From Sanderia malayensis (taxonomy: Eukaryota > Cnidaria > Scyphozoa > Semaeostomeae > Pelagiidae): DNA of 64,000 nt. The stretch covers positions 3,100,001 through 3,164,000 of the forward strand of contig RQOL01000718.1 in the NCBI GenBank assembly GCA_013076295.1. Reading direction: 5' to 3'. This document shows, in pieces, positions 32,536-47,500 of the stretch (positions within the stretch are counted from its first letter, which is position 1; each line of letters opens with the position of its first letter). The position numbers were made by a program, and so were the translations under genes. The notes beneath the pieces were generated by a model that ran no database searches, had not been told where the DNA came from, and saw only the letters and a program-made list of their open reading frames with translations.

Positions 32536-35500
32536 ATGGATAGACAGAACATCAAGCCATTGTCACTTGAGAATCGTCTGCTGACTTCTTCCACTAAGTT
32601 TGGAAACCTACTGACAAAGACTAACCCACCAAAAGCAAAGTCTGCATCTGCATCAACCAAACCAGACCATTCTTCTGCTGACAAGGAGATTCTGTCTAGA
32701 CAGAAGCACAATCTTAAACTCTCTGGAAGTCTGACAACCAATAAATTATTGGTTAATGCACCATTGCAGAGGGATTTGAGCTCTTTCGGGTTGCAATCAA
32801 GCAAATTCTTGGGTCTTGGCAAGAGGTCACAATTGGATAACCCATTACTCTCTACAGGAGCCAGTTCTGGTCTGCAAGTTAAGCCAAAAACTTCAAAATC
32901 TAGCCCCAAGACAGATTCTAAACTGACCACTTTGTCTCGTAACCCTCAAGGAAACATTTTTCAAAAGAAAACGTTACAAAAGGAAGAAACAAAGGAAGTA
33001 AGGTGGAAAGAAAGTTCATCAGATGCATTAAAAGACATTGAACCTGGTGGAAACCAAGATGCTGTTTTAGCTGCTGTAAGACAGACATATAAGTTTTCAT
33101 TGGAAGAAGACAGTTTGCCACAACTTATTCACGAGAGTGAGAAATCTCAGTATAATTTTTCAAGTAGCATCAAGGCAGGAAGTCAAGCCGAGAAGCAAAA
33201 GAAATACCTTATTGAGCAAAAGGCAAGTTTTAAAATCACATTTTGGCCAAAAAACGTTTTCGAGTGATACCCCGATGACATCATCTGCCCACACCTTGAC
33301 GTACCGTGTTATGAATCATAAAGTCATCCCTGTATAGCATTGTTAGTATTGTCTGATTTGTTCTAGAGTGAATTTTTAAACCAAGCAGCACTCGCGATCG
33401 TTCAGAGACCTGACTTCTATTTGAAAAAGGACAATTTCAGAGTCAAAATTCTTGAATTGATTGAAAAACTTCAAGAACTTGAGCCTGAATTCATTCTTAA
33501 GGTTTGCTATCAACATTATATTATCATATTGTAATTTCACATAACTCATGTGAAAGCTGGCAGAGCCCTGTCCCAAATGTGTATTTCTTGTGAATAAGCC
33601 CAGAAAAACTGTTCTGATATAGAGTCTTGATTAAAAAACTAAACATGGTTTGTTGTTCAGAAGTAACCGCTCTGTTTTTAGGTTGCTTTGTATTTGAGAA
33701 AGGATTTGAACATCAGAACATGTGCACATTTCATAGTTGCTGCGGCTGCATTTCATGCAGAATGCAGACCTTATTTGAAGAGGTATTTTTCAGCGATTAT
33801 TACCCTGCCCTCTGACTGGATTGAAGTTGCAGAATTCTATGTGGTAAGAATTGTTTTTGTTTTCTTTTATTAATTTATACTGCGCAAGACTGTATATAAT
33901 AGGAACATTGATTTTATTTATTTTATTCATGTGTTTCGTTTAAGACACTTCACGACAAGGATATTAACTTTGGATCTTTGCCAACTGCATTGCGAAAGGT
34001 AATGGTTGAGAAGTTTCCAAGTTTTGATGAATACCAGCTGGCAAAATACAACAAAGAAAAGTCAAGATTGAAGAAAGGAAAAAAGGTAAATTGATTTTCT
34101 TTCTTTGCACTTCATTTGTTTCTTCTCCTGAAAATTAATATTTGAGGTGTGTTAATGCTATTTCACAGCTTCCTAATATGAAAGGGACAGAGGAAAGTAG
34201 CGCCAATAAGAAGCCAGCCAATGATGCATCAGATATAAGCAGTGAATCTGATTCGGAAGATGAGTCTGATGAAGAACTTCAACGAAAGGCCTTCACATTG
34301 AAACAGCTAATCAGAAAGCTGCATATCAGTCAACCAGTCAATGCTGTCATGTGTATTATTGGTAAACTGTGAGTCATATATTTCTTTGCTTTCTTGTCAA
34401 TTTGATAAAGACTTGTTGAGATGCAGAAGAAGCTAATCAAATCAACAACGTTGAATTGTTTTCAGATATCCTTCAACAAGAGAGGAATTCAGACTCAGCA
34501 GGCTTGAAGGCGATTGGAATGAGGTGACAATCTATTGTTATGTCAATCCATCAACTGAGTCTTTTGTAATGCATGCACCAGAAACGGCTGATCCATCACT
34601 CCCTCCCACTTTTACATTCTTTTCGTTGCATTTCATTGAACAGGAAAGAGCTGGGAAAAGAATGAAGTTGCCAACCCCTGAGACATGGGAAACGCAGGTG
34701 TCACTCAAAGGAAACAAGGCATCAACGTGGGAACAACTGCTTGGTAAGACTTTGTGGAGCAACTTCAATAGCAACTTGCTATTAGTTGATTTTAACGCAG
34801 TTATTGGTAAAACACTTTTACACTATTGTAGATCACAGAAAACTGCCCTTTATGGCAATGTTGAGAAATCTCAGAAACATGATTCAGACTGGAATCAGTT
34901 ACAAACATCATAACATGGTGATTAAGAAACTTACTGATGAGGTAATCATATTAAGCCTTTGCATACCCTTCTTTATACACGCATCGGATTTCCCAATTAC
35001 GGATGATGCGCCCAATTTTTCTTTTTGTTTATATTTAACCTTGAGATTTGTTGTAGCTGCTTCAGATTTTGCATAGTTTCTCATAAAAAATGGGTCTTGT
35101 TTGATAATAATTGTGTTTGTTATTTCCTTTTAGAAATCTGTAATTTCAAGCAAGCAGTTTCCATTCCGATTCCTTTCTGCTTATGAGATTTTGGATGAGC
35201 TTGACGGTATTCTTAAATCCGGTAAAGTTGTTGTCTTTGATTACAAATCTTCTTTGTTTTACATCTGCCTTTGCGGATTTCTTATCAAGTAATCATCAGG
35301 TTTCACATCTAGATGATCGATGGTTTTAATGGTATCACCTTTGATAATGGTGATGTCAATTAGCTTGATAGTATAGAGTTGCGAGTAACGTTGCTACTAA
35401 AGCGTCTTTCTATTCAATGTCTAATTCTTGAGTATTGCTAAAGGTGCTCCAGTTACAAGAAAATGGATATACAATAGTAAAGGGAAGAGAACGAAAGTGG

Positions 35501-38500
35501 AAGTTCCAGGGTTTGTCTTGTTTTGCTATTTAATATCGCAATATTTAGGACTACATTGTGTAAGGTGGAGTTTGATTATAACGTATTATCAGGATGCTTA
35601 GCAGTGATAATGTTTATTCTGTTCACAGTGAACTGGAATATGATTCATCATTGCTTAAGAAATACAGAAAAGCTCTGGACACTGCACTTCGTATATCCTG
35701 CGCCAACAACATTAATCCAATTCCTGGAACATCCATTGTCATTTGTGACGTAGATGAAGACTTGAATAGACAAAGAAGTGGCGGAGCTATTGGAAAAAGG
35801 AATTCGGTAAATTATGCAAAATGCATATAAATAATTTTATGTTGCTGTTACAAATGACGATATGAGAATTTAGGTGCTAATTTTATATGCAAATATATCC
35901 AAATATATGCAAATATATGCAACACTTCAATCAAGAATGATTTAATTGATACAGATTCTATCGGAATGCTAAAATTGCATGTTTCTTTTTGTAGTTATAG
36001 CAGCCATGTAGATGGATTGCCAGGTGTGAAGTTTCTTTGCGTAAGCGAATGACTATTTTATCTCTTTATGCTTAGATATATGAAATTGGTTTGTTGTTGG
36101 GTCTGATGGCAAGATACAGCTGTGAAGAGTGCAAAGTTTTACTCATGCACGGAGAGAATTATTTGTTATTCGAAATCGAAGATCAGTCTACTATTCTTGC
36201 CAATTTAATTCAAGCTAAAGAGAAGGCTGAGGTAACAATAAATCAAACATAATTCGATTTTAGAACGACACTAATTATGCTTATGCTACATTAATCCACG
36301 CTTGTTTTTTTATTATATTGTCTCTATAGGTCTTGAAAAGGAACCCAGAAACGGCTACTGGTAAAACGCAAGATTTTTTTCGAAACATTGTTACAGAAAG
36401 AACTAAGGTATTGCTTGCACTCTGCAATGTTGTTTCAAATTGTTTTGAACTTGTAGTTTAGGTCTAGTTTACAGCCTAGTTTGCACAGTTGTTAGGGGTG
36501 TATTTTGTTTTTTTATTTAACATTGTTTTACAGGTTGATAATGTGATAACATTTGGAGGAAATTTTAACATCGAATCGTGTAGTCTTAAACGGTTCTTAA
36601 CTGTGAGTTTCGGGGAGAATTACAGGAAATTGGTTCATCCTAAAATGCTATTGGTCACAGTCAATCTGGCAAAGGCATCTACTAGGTAAGTACTGGACAT
36701 TTGTTGTCGCAAATGAATGAATAGATACGATTACATTCTAACTGATTCATGTTGTTATTCTGACAGTGTGACTGAACCGCGTCCTGATAACTTGGAAATG
36801 TTTGGCTACAGCGATCAACTACTCAGGTAAGATTGATCGAAGTATATTGCGCATTTTAGCATCGCTTTTTCTCTACTTCAATTACTGATAACCATAATAC
36901 AATAAGATGCAATGTTGCTGCATTAGAGGTTTTATTCTCGTTTTCATTACCGTCTGATGCAGATACGTAGCAGAACGAGGCAACGAGTCCCTGATGACGT
37001 ATGTTGAGAATATTGATGTTGCTTTCGACTTGAGAAAGATCAAGGTTTGTTACCAGATGTAATTGTTTTTAGCATTGAATGTTCTACCATTAAAATAATG
37101 AGTTATCGAGTGTACTTTGTTCCTGACGTTTTGGTTGCGTTTATGTTTACAGATATCAAGTTCGAAAGGAACTATGGGTATGAAGAAAGACGTTGATGCA
37201 TTGCAACTTGTCAAAGCTGAATCCAACCTTCCCTGCTGGAAGAATGTGCGTGTCTTTATATCATCGACATTCCGCGACATGCATGGTGAGCGTGACCTTC
37301 TTACCAGGTACATCTTTCCTGAGCTACGATCTAGAGCCATGCAACATTTTGTGAACATTTACGAGATTGATTTGCGGTGGGGAATCACAGATGAACAATC
37401 GAAATCGCAGAGGTTTGTTCGATTTGTCTTGATTAAGTGATTCGAGCGATTACACTGATTTCACAGTAAATAATCAATGATTACCACTTTGTTCGGCAGC
37501 CAAGTTGACATATGTTTATCAGAAGCTGGCAAATCTGATTTGTTGATTGGATTGCTTGGCGACAGATATGGATGGATACCTGATTCATTTGATATCAATG
37601 ACATACCTGGAGGTGAGGGGCTTGTGAATTGCAGCCAAGGGAGATCGATCACTGAATTAGAGATGCGTCTCTTTGCTTTGTGTCAGCCCGAGAAAGCATC
37701 CGGGAAAGCATTCTTTTACATCAGAGATCGGAAGTTTACAAGGTATGCTCATCTTTTTCGTACATTACTTTGGTGAAACAACTATTCTGAGGCTTTTAAA
37801 CACGAATGTATTTGTTTGTTCTTTGTTTACGTAATGTAAAAGCATTTCGTAGACACATGAATATTGACATCCTCTTTTCATTGCAGCCATGTCCCAGTAG
37901 AGTATCAGTCAGACTTTTATTGCGATAATAAAGAATCTGAAATGAAACTGAAGCAATTAAAGGACGATCTGAAAAGCAGTGGCTTGGAAGTGTTTGAAAA
38001 GTAAGCTATGCATTCTTGATGCATAACATGTTGCTACTCAAGTATTTGTATGTCACTATTTATTGCGATAGGGTCTTGCGTTGCTATGAGATTGTCTATT
38101 TCTCTAGTTATCCTTGCAAATGGGGTGGTGTTGTTGACGGCAAGCCCGTTGTATCGAATCTCGAAGAATTTGGCTCTCGCGTTTTGAACAACATCTGGAC
38201 AGCAATTAAAACCAACTTCCTGCAAGAGGTATACACTAACTCATGCTCCATTTTACTCGAGATCTCCCTCTGTGAGGAGCTTGAGTTTTGACGCTGCAAA
38301 GTGTCCACCTTGCTATAGCGACCATTGTCAATAGGTCGTTGAGATAATGCTTCGTGTAAATAATTTGTAGGAAGAGGAGGGGAATGGAGATGCGGTTGTT
38401 GCGCATGAAGCATTTACGGAGAAAGCTATGGAGCATTACGTAGGTAGAAAGAGCCTTATCAAACAATGCCAAGAGCTCATCAAAACAAGCATTAAAAAGA

Positions 38501-41500
38501 AATGCGGTGTTCTCATGATATCTGGGACTAGTGGCTCTGGAAAAACTTCCTTTATGGTCAGTAATTTCATGATTTTTTCAATGGTAGAATACGAAAATCT
38601 TTGAGTAAGAAAATCTTTTATCTTTCTTGGTTTGTGATATTTTCTTATCATGTTGTTTTGTTTTTTGTGTTTCAGGCCAAATTGAAAAGCGAATTCAATG
38701 CTGAGAATGGGTGTTCTATCTCTTATTTTGCCGATGCTGTTTTAGATGCAAGAAATGTGCAAGATCTCGTTCGCTTTGTGTATGCCTCATTGCTACTAAG
38801 AGTGGAGTCAGAGCATTCCATGCCAGACACATTCAGGTATAATGGTCAATGCAACTACGAATCTGTGAATTGTAGTAATTTCTCATTCCGATTTGCTCCG
38901 GCTAGTGCATAAAGCCTGCATAAAAGAGCCAGTAAATAAAGAACCTTTCAGGCTGACATTGCGGCTTAAAACAATAGAAGATACAATAGCCTATTGTATT
39001 TGAACAATGGAAACTGTTGAAACAAGTGACTATTGTAAGGAATATTACAAGAACCTGCCCATCGGATACACTTGGATTTTAGGGTGCATTATCACTTGTA
39101 TTGTTGCTCTACAGTTGTTTTCCATGTTGCAATATCTAATTGAATATCCGCTGGCCTTTTGTCCAGGGAATTGCAGGCTGGTTTATCGAAATTACTGGAA
39201 GAAGTTGGAGAGAATTACACTGATATTCCATTCGTGATATTTATCGATGGCATAGATACAGTGACAACGACAGGACGAACGTCAGTTCTTGGATGGTTAC
39301 CAGACCCCGTGCCAAAAGTATGTCTCTTTGATTTGGCAATCTATGTTGTGTATTGTACATTGCATTGTGTTACGAGGTATTTTTCATTGCTTTGCAGGGA
39401 GTCATGTTCGTCATTACCTGCCTTCAAGATGGTGCCTGTGCGAAGTACTTGGAAGCGAGAAAGGCTGGTGTAGAGGAAGTCCGAATTGGACCACTTGATA
39501 TGATGGAAAGAACTGAACTTGTGAGGAAATTGCTCAGGAAACACAGAAAAATCCTCGATGAATCTGCCTTCAACAATCAGGTAATGAGAAGCACCAATTA
39601 TTTGACCATTGTGACAAAGATGAAGGCAAGTGATTTTTTGAAAATGGCACGTAGTCTGGTTCTGGGTCTCAAAGTTTTCATTATTTCATTTCAGATGAAA
39701 CTGCTTGTTTCAAAAAGAGAGGCTAAGCTGCCTATTTTCTTGAAGTTTGCTTGTGAAGAATTGCGGTTCTTTGGTGTCTACGAAAAGGTAACAACACCCA
39801 TGTTCCTCTCCTTATTCCCTGTCAAAATGCAGTTGCATTGTCTTTGATGTAAAGTGTTCCTTCTGAAAGCCCACCAGTGTAACGGCATTGTCAATGTCTC
39901 ATTCAGTGGAATATGCTTTTCTAGGTATCAGATCATCTACGCAAGTTGGCACAAACAGTGCCTGTTTTGCTTCAGAGCATTGCTGATCGATTAGAGAGCG
40001 ATCATGGAAAGGACCTCGTGTCTTGGTGTACAATTATACTCTACATAAGCAGACAAGGTATGCTATTGCATTTGCGTTGCTGCTTAGTTTATTTATAACT
40101 GCCTGAAGCTCTGCTGGCTGGCATAACTGCCGCTAGCAATGACTCAATAGCAGTATCAAAGCTGGTAGATTTAGATAAATAAAACTATATAATCAAAGGA
40201 TTGCTTATTTTCGAAGGACTATCGGAGGATGAGCTATACGAGATGATTTGCAGTTTGCATTCGTGCCAAGCCTTGCCCACACAGAATCTAAATAACAATG
40301 TATTTCTTGAGCGCAAAGCTGAAATTACGCCAAAGATGTCGAGAGCATTCTTTGCTATCCTCACTCGTTCGTTGAGAGGGTTCATTCAACAGTCAGACGA
40401 ACAAAGGTAAACACCCTTAGCTATCTCATCCACTTTGGTAGACTCATCCTTAGCTTTCTTGTACATCCTTCCCTAGAGAGCTGGGAATTGTCTCAACGTG
40501 ATCAGTAGGACCTATTTAGTATAATTCGACTCCTTGTGAGTCATTTTTCAGTCTATTTCAAAATTTGAATTTTTCAGTACCTACTTCATGTATGATAGAA
40601 TTTTTAATGAAAGGGACACTTCAGGGGACTCACGGCCTATACCGTCTAAAAACTGGCTGTTAACATTGTTAAAGTTAGCTTGCTTCTGTCGTATGTCAAG
40701 CGCAAATTTTAATTCGGTAACCAAATGATTTGCTGTGCCGGCCAATTTCAAATGTGGCATTACGCATGTATGCAGAACGTAACGGTAGATGACCAATACC
40801 AACGGGTGAAGGATGACTATGTGTCTGGTGCTTTCATTCCTTTGACCTTATACAACTCTCCACTGCTAGGAAGCGCTGCTGTAGACTAACGGTAACTAAC
40901 CTGCACGCTAAGGTCGAAGCCCTGGTTCAAAACCCGACGAGGACATCTAATTTGCGTTTTGATCCATTTATGATTTAAATTTCCTAAAGGTGGGTGTATA
41001 AGCGCAGTGCCATATATAGGCTACTGCGCAGGAGTATACATGACGTAATGCTACTGACAGTGTATGGTGTATCGGTTAGGGTTAGGGTTGGAGGCCGTAA
41101 AGGTGGGTGTGTATGCGCAGTGCCATATATAGGTTACTGCGCAGGAGTATACATGATGTAATGCTACTGACAGTGTACGGTTTATCGGTTAGGGTTAGGG
41201 TTAGGGTTAGGGTTAGGATTAGGGTTAGGGTTAGAAGCCGTAAAGGTGGGTGTGTATGCGCAGTGACATATATAGGCTACTGCGCAGGAGTATACATGAC
41301 GCAATGCTACTGACAGTGTATCGTGTATCGGTTAGGGTTAGGGTTAGGGTTAGGGTTAGGGTTAGTATTAGGGTTAGAAGCCGTAAAGGTGGGTGTGTAT
41401 GCGCAGTGACATATATAGGCCACTGCGCAGGAGTATACAAGACGTAATACCACTGACAGTGTATCGTGTATCGGTTAGGGTTAGAGTTAGGGTTAGGGTT

Positions 41501-44500
41501 AGGGTTAGGATTAGAGTTAGGGTTAGAAGCCGTAAAGGTGGGTGTGTATGCGCAGTGACATATATAGGCTACTGCGCAGGAGTATACATGACGTAATGCT
41601 ACTGACAGTGTATCGTGTATCGGCCAGGGTTAGGGTTAGGGTTAGGATTTGGGTTAAGGTTAGGGTTAGAGGCCGTAAAGGTGGGTGTGTATGTGCAGTG
41701 ACATATATAGGCTACTGCGCAGGAGTATACATGACGTAATGCTACTGACAGTGTATCGTGTATCGCAGGGTTAGGTTGGGTTAGGATTGGGTTAGGTTAG
41801 AGGCCGTAAAGGTGGGTGTGTATGTGCAGTGACATATATAGGCTACTGCGCAGGAGTATACATGACGTAATACCACTGACAGTGTATCGTGTATCGGTTA
41901 GGGTTAGTAGGGCTAGAGTTAGGGTTAGGGTTAGGGTTAGGATTAGAGTTAGGGTTAGAGGCCGTAAAGGTGGGTGTGAAAAATGACTCCTTGTGAGTCA
42001 TTTTTCTGTCAATTTCAAAATTTGATTTTTTCAGTTCCTATCTCATGTAAGGTAGAAAGTTTAAATAGCTATCCGCGGGCGACCTAGGTCCACTACAATT
42101 TGAACCATTAGTCCTAGAGAGCTGGAAATTGTCTCAACGTGATCAGTAGGACCTATTTAGTATAATTCGACTCCTTGTGAGTCATTTTTCAGTCTATTTC
42201 AAAATTTGATTTTTTCAGTACCTACTTCAAGTAAGGTAGAAATTTGAAATAAACTATCCATCCTCGAATCTGCTCATCCAAGCTTAAATCGCTGTATTAT
42301 TTCAGTTTGCAGCTTTCGTTTTCCGATGCAAGGAACCTGGTAAAGCAGAGGTACATCAGAGTTGCCGGTGCAGACACTGTCATTCGTGTTCATCGAATAC
42401 TTGCTGGTGAGTAGCAAACTCTGTGCCATTCATTCATCACCACAAATAACCAAAGTTATTTTACAATTGTCTTATTTGATTCTTGTTTTAGCTTACTATA
42501 AGAAAAGAGCATTTGATGGCGACTGGGTATGCCGGGATGCCAAAGCACTCTCAGAAGTCACTTTTCATATGGTTAGTAGGCCATTTTCAGCTTTGCATAG
42601 ATCTGTTACTTTACCGTTACCGTTACTGTTACTTATTACTTGCAAGTGTAATTCAACCGTTTCCTGATGTGATATTGTATTATCTCAGGCATCTGGTTGC
42701 TTATGGAATGATCTTGAAGACGCAGTCTGTTCATTTTCATTCATCTGTTCCAAATTTCAAATGGGCCTTGGAAACAATCTGCTCGAAGACTTTCTCGCAA
42801 ATGGTACCTGTGCATTTAATTAATCAATACGACACAAATAATGAATTTAATCAACGTACATACTTTTGCTTTTACCATTTGTTCTTTTGAAATGCAGCTT
42901 TTCACTGTTATCATTTATATTTTCTTGAAATAGTTGATGAGCAATCTCATCAATTCGAAAGACAGAAGCTGGAGTTCATGCAGAGAGCACGAGTTCAGGT
43001 TTGATCATAATATTATATCGAGTAGCTATTTGCTATTGCATTGTGATAGCAGGTTAGATTCAATTATTAATTTCACTTCTATTTTAGGAATACCAGTCAT
43101 TTGTCAGAAGAAACTTTCACATACTCAACCAGTAAGTGGTTGTAAATCTTTGTAATCTAAGCTTGATCGATCTTGGTAATTTAAGCTGATCGATCTTTTA
43201 TGAAAGATAACCAGAATGCAACATTTAGCTTAGGGCTCTAACTTTCATTTCTCTTACAGGTTTCCTATTCTTGTCTTCCAACAAGCTTTGAATGATCCGG
43301 AATTGCAGCAACTCAATGCAGATGCTGCCAAATGTTCCATCAAACACAATGTCGTTCATTGGATTAACAAACCTCCTGGATCTTCTCCAATAAAGAAAAC
43401 AATGACTAACTTTAAACAGGTACACAATACACTACACACGCTACTATCTTCTTATACACACTTCTATCATTTTGTACATGCTTCTATCTTCGTTTAAATG
43501 CTTCTATCTTCGTATACATGCTTTTTTCGTACATCTTCGTATTGTTAGCACAACTATTGCAGCATTATATCTTGTTGCCATTCTATGTTTTTACATTGAT
43601 TTATAGTCCGTTTTGTCTCTGGATGTTTCGACTGATGGCAGTTTATTGGCATGTGGAACTCGGGATGGTGTGCTTCGGTTATTTGATACATCTACGGGAA
43701 GTGTAAGTCTCCGCTCTACTTTTGTAGCCAGCAGTCACAAGCTGTCGAATGTTCCTTTGATATGATTTTGGCCTACTTTTCATTTAGGATGCAGGCAGTT
43801 TCATTGGCCACTCGGCTGCGATTTCGTCTTGCTGTTTTGTTGGTCGTCAAAGAATTGTCAGCGCATCTCTTGATGGAACGTTGTCTGTTTGGGACGTGGC
43901 TGGAGGACACAGGTGAGCAATATTCGTATTCCATATTGCACACAGGCAATCCATATCATATCATGAACACGTATTAATGATAAGCTCAAGTATACACATA
44001 ACTTGAAATACAAGCTATTTGAATGCATATTAATACCATCAATAGGTATTCTGACATTTGATCCAGAAATGATCCTACATTGCTTAATGTTTTCTTGTTA
44101 CAGAGTGCACCATTTAAAGCGGCACAGAAGAGGTGTCACTGATTGCATATGTGTGCCATCATCACAGCAAATTGTCTCAGTGGCATTGGATTGTCAAGCT
44201 ATTTTATGGAACGTACAAAGTGGCATTGACACTCTTCAGTTTAAGAGTGGAGGGTAAGGCAGCCGTTGTGTAACTTAGTTAATGTTCTATTGAAATACTT
44301 TCATTTTTCTTAACAGTTGCTAGCAGTAGAAATTTCTATGTGTATCATATAATGTAATTTCCGATCTTAAGGCGTCCGCTTAATTGTGCTGCGTGCCATC
44401 CGGATGGAAACTTGGTTGCGTTGGGTGGTTGGAACTGCTTGATCAAAGTTTGGGACATTTTATCAAATAAGAGGAAATCGGTACGTAAAACGATTAATCT

Positions 44501-47500
44501 ACTATTTCTCCTGAATTAATTCCAACGTTGATTTTGTTCTCTCATTGCAGACTCATGTATTCTATATCATTAAGTCTTCATGTATTCTATATCATTAAGT
44601 CTTCATTTATTCTGAATTATGTTGCCTCATTTTGTCGAATGTAAGCTTCTTTAATCCATTGATCACTGGGAAGAATTGCTGCGGTATGTGTAACTCTTTT
44701 TCAAATCTATTTATTTAGGTTCTGAAAGGACACGAGAGCTCGGTGAGAGCTGTTGCATTCTCTACCTCCGGCGAACATTTGATATCAGCTGCTCTGCTTG
44801 GCGATGTTTACATCTGGGCCACCGCATCGGCTGTCCGAGTGAGTTTTGCTTGATTCATAATCATAAGTAAGACTGCTACGTGCTCAATGTTGGACACTTA
44901 TGCTTGAAATGGTTCCTTTGCAGGTTGGCAAATTTTCTAGTAGTTCTTTAGACTTGAATGATCTGAAATACACATTATCTGGATTGAAGATGTTTGGAGC
45001 CAGTACTGACAGCGCAGTTAAGGTAGTTTGTTTTTTTTTTAATTCTATCCTGTCACAAATTGCAACATTGTATATAACATTGCATGCTTGCAGTCCAAAT
45101 GTTGATGTTAAAGGCGAGCTATTCGAAAGACGATATATTAGTTTATTTTGTACAATTTCGTTTAGTTTATTTTTGCAATTCCATGCGCAGGTCTGGTCGG
45201 GAACTTTGGGACAACCTTGCGGGACATTTTCGGCATCAGAAGGCAGCAACAGCGAATGGGCCTTGTCAGTAATTGTCGATCAGAAAGGCGTAGCTGCGTA
45301 TGTTGGATACCACGATGGATCGGTCATTTGCTTTGATTATGCAAGTAGAACCGCAATCAAGAAACTGGCATTGCATAAATCTGCAGTTAGAAGTATCTGC
45401 TTGTCAAAATGCGAACGATACCTGCTCACTGCTTCGGACGATAGAACAGCAAAGGTATTCAGTACTCATTGTTATATTATCCTACGACTAATGAAGCTTC
45501 AAGCGTTTAATCTTCACAGCAACTATTTCGTTAAGACTGATTTTAACACTACATGAAGCAGGCATTATAGCTCTATTTGTATCGAGCAGCTTCTACCTAA
45601 CAGTTAATACCATTGCTTACCAAATTCACTAGGTCATAGATCTGAAAACGTGGAACGTCATCACACTTGATGGACACACGGAGTCTGTGAGATGCGTTCG
45701 AGCCTCATCGTCCCAATTTGCAACGTGTTCTGATGATTACACCATCATGCTTTGGAATGCTTTGTTCTTGGATGACCAATCAAGGTAAGCCGAAACTCCA
45801 TTAGCTAGCATACGCACATATGATTTGGTTTTCAACACTGTAGTACTACTTACTCTGATTCAAGCAGAGTAGATTCTACTACAATATTTGCTTATCATGC
45901 GATGAGGGATCTACATTCACTTGCTTGTTTCTTTCAGCATTAAGCCAGCAGCTACATTGCAACATCATACAGGATATGTGACCTGTTGTGATTTTTCTCC
46001 GTGTGAAACAAGATTGATGACCGTGTCTACTGACAAAGTAAGATATTCCTTGCAAGCGCGTGCTAGGAACAAAGAAACTAATCTATCCAGCTATTTATAC
46101 TGTTTTGTGTTAATGCATATATAGTTAACTTTTCTTTTATAGTCTCTTGTTATCTGGGATATCATATCGTTGAAACCAATTCATATCTTGAACAATTGTC
46201 ACAGAGATTGGATCAGTGCGTGCGCATGGTCTGATGTTGGTGACTACGTGGTAAGCTGAAATCTTTGCGTATCGCCTGGGAAGGCGCGAGAGAAATATGA
46301 CGCGCCAAAGGCTTTGTATCTGCGAATTGGATAGCTTTAAAATTTGATTGTGAGCTTTGAATTGTTGTGATATTTTTATCACCAGGTTACAGGCTCAAAT
46401 GATTTCACTTTGAAGCTATGGGATGCCAAAACGGGAACGGAAAAACACGAGTTTCTCGGCAATACGAGTGCAATCAATGCCGTTGCGTACAAAGTAAGTC
46501 ATGACGTAATCCACATACACGGGACTGGACGAGTATTGAATCATACCTGATAGCGGTTTCAAAGTCATCAACGTGACGTATCATTCTACTTTGTTGTAGT
46601 TTGGCTGTGTTGCTTCTATATCTTATCATGGATCATTGAAAGTATGGACTCATAAAGGAGCAGAGATAACAACTATACATGCTCACGATGAAAGGGTGAA
46701 CAATGTCTGTCTTTGGGCACCTGCTGTAAGTCAGCTTGGATTTGAATTTATCAGATGAGCATAAAGAGAAGTCGTGATAGATGAGCTTCGTTTTAAGTCT
46801 GATCTAATCCAGTCAATTGTCTTGTTGATTAATGCAGAGACCAGACGTTGGAGATTGGAACTTTGAAGATGTTAATTCGCTATCGAAGAATCAAGCAATC
46901 AAAGCTAATCAGCCGAATTTGGAAAATGTTGATGCACTGACAGTGAGTGATGATGGCACAATGAAAAGATGGAAACCATTCAAGGTTTGTTTTGTTCTCC
47001 TGGGCTGTTCACGTTGTCTGTGCGTTTCGTACAAGATCATGAAAAATCTTGTTAGCTCATGCAAGCCTGTGGTCTCCAATACGGTCCATTATGATTAATC
47101 CAATGAATTTTTCCTATTCCAGTCCCACCTTATTCAAAACTTAAATGGCCACACTGATGCAGTTTCCAATTTGGCAGTTAGTCCTAATGGAGAAGAATTG
47201 TTCAGCTCCAGTTTCGATAAGACTGTCAAATGTTGGGATATACAAAAGGTAAATTTCTCATTTATTTTATCCCCCCCCCCCCTCTCATATTCTTCTTCAC
47301 AACATTGTGAACACTCTGCTTTCATTTGTCCAGATTGAGACTAAAGAAATTCCGCATACAGCAGATGTAACATGCGTGAAAATAAGCCCCAGTGGGCTCC
47401 ATGCTGCAAGCACAGCAAGGTACATGCGCCTTGATTCGTTGAACACACCTCAGTTTTTGCTCCTTCCACATTTATTAATTTAATCATCTGTTTTTGTTTT

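Larger units (their letters stand above)
37153..43419 (+). other. TEP1: TEP1 DUF4062/NACHT/linker exons 17-33
   Basis: Exons: 37153-37412, 37500-37742, 37887-38000, 38108-38228, 38371-38556, 38676-38836, 39167-39317, 39398-39580, 39695-39787, 39925-40057, 40199-40406, 42306-42406, 42492-42571, 42689-42803, 42934-42998, 43088-43131, 43260-43419. DUF4062 occupies exons 17-18. Walker A is at the end of exon 21 and Walker B in exon 23. Exons 28-33 encode the helical region that leads into the WD40 part, with KFQMGLGNNLLEDFLAN and RRNFHILNQ. The donor of exon 31 (gtttga) is non-optimal but the joined frame reads ARVQ-EYQSFVRRN as in other TEP1 proteins. Confidence 0.88.

Noticed and set aside
40868..40955. 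Functional tRNA gene
   Set aside because: Acceptor and anticodon stems do not close; only promoter-box similarity remains, so it is listed as a SINE candidate.
41107..41739. Four repeated short ORFs beginning MCMRS.. and rich in RVRVR
   Set aside because: They are translations of the TTAGGG-bearing minisatellite unit and recur because the DNA recurs.
47270..47284. Poly-C run
   Set aside because: Simple homopolymer in a TEP1 intron; no further structure.
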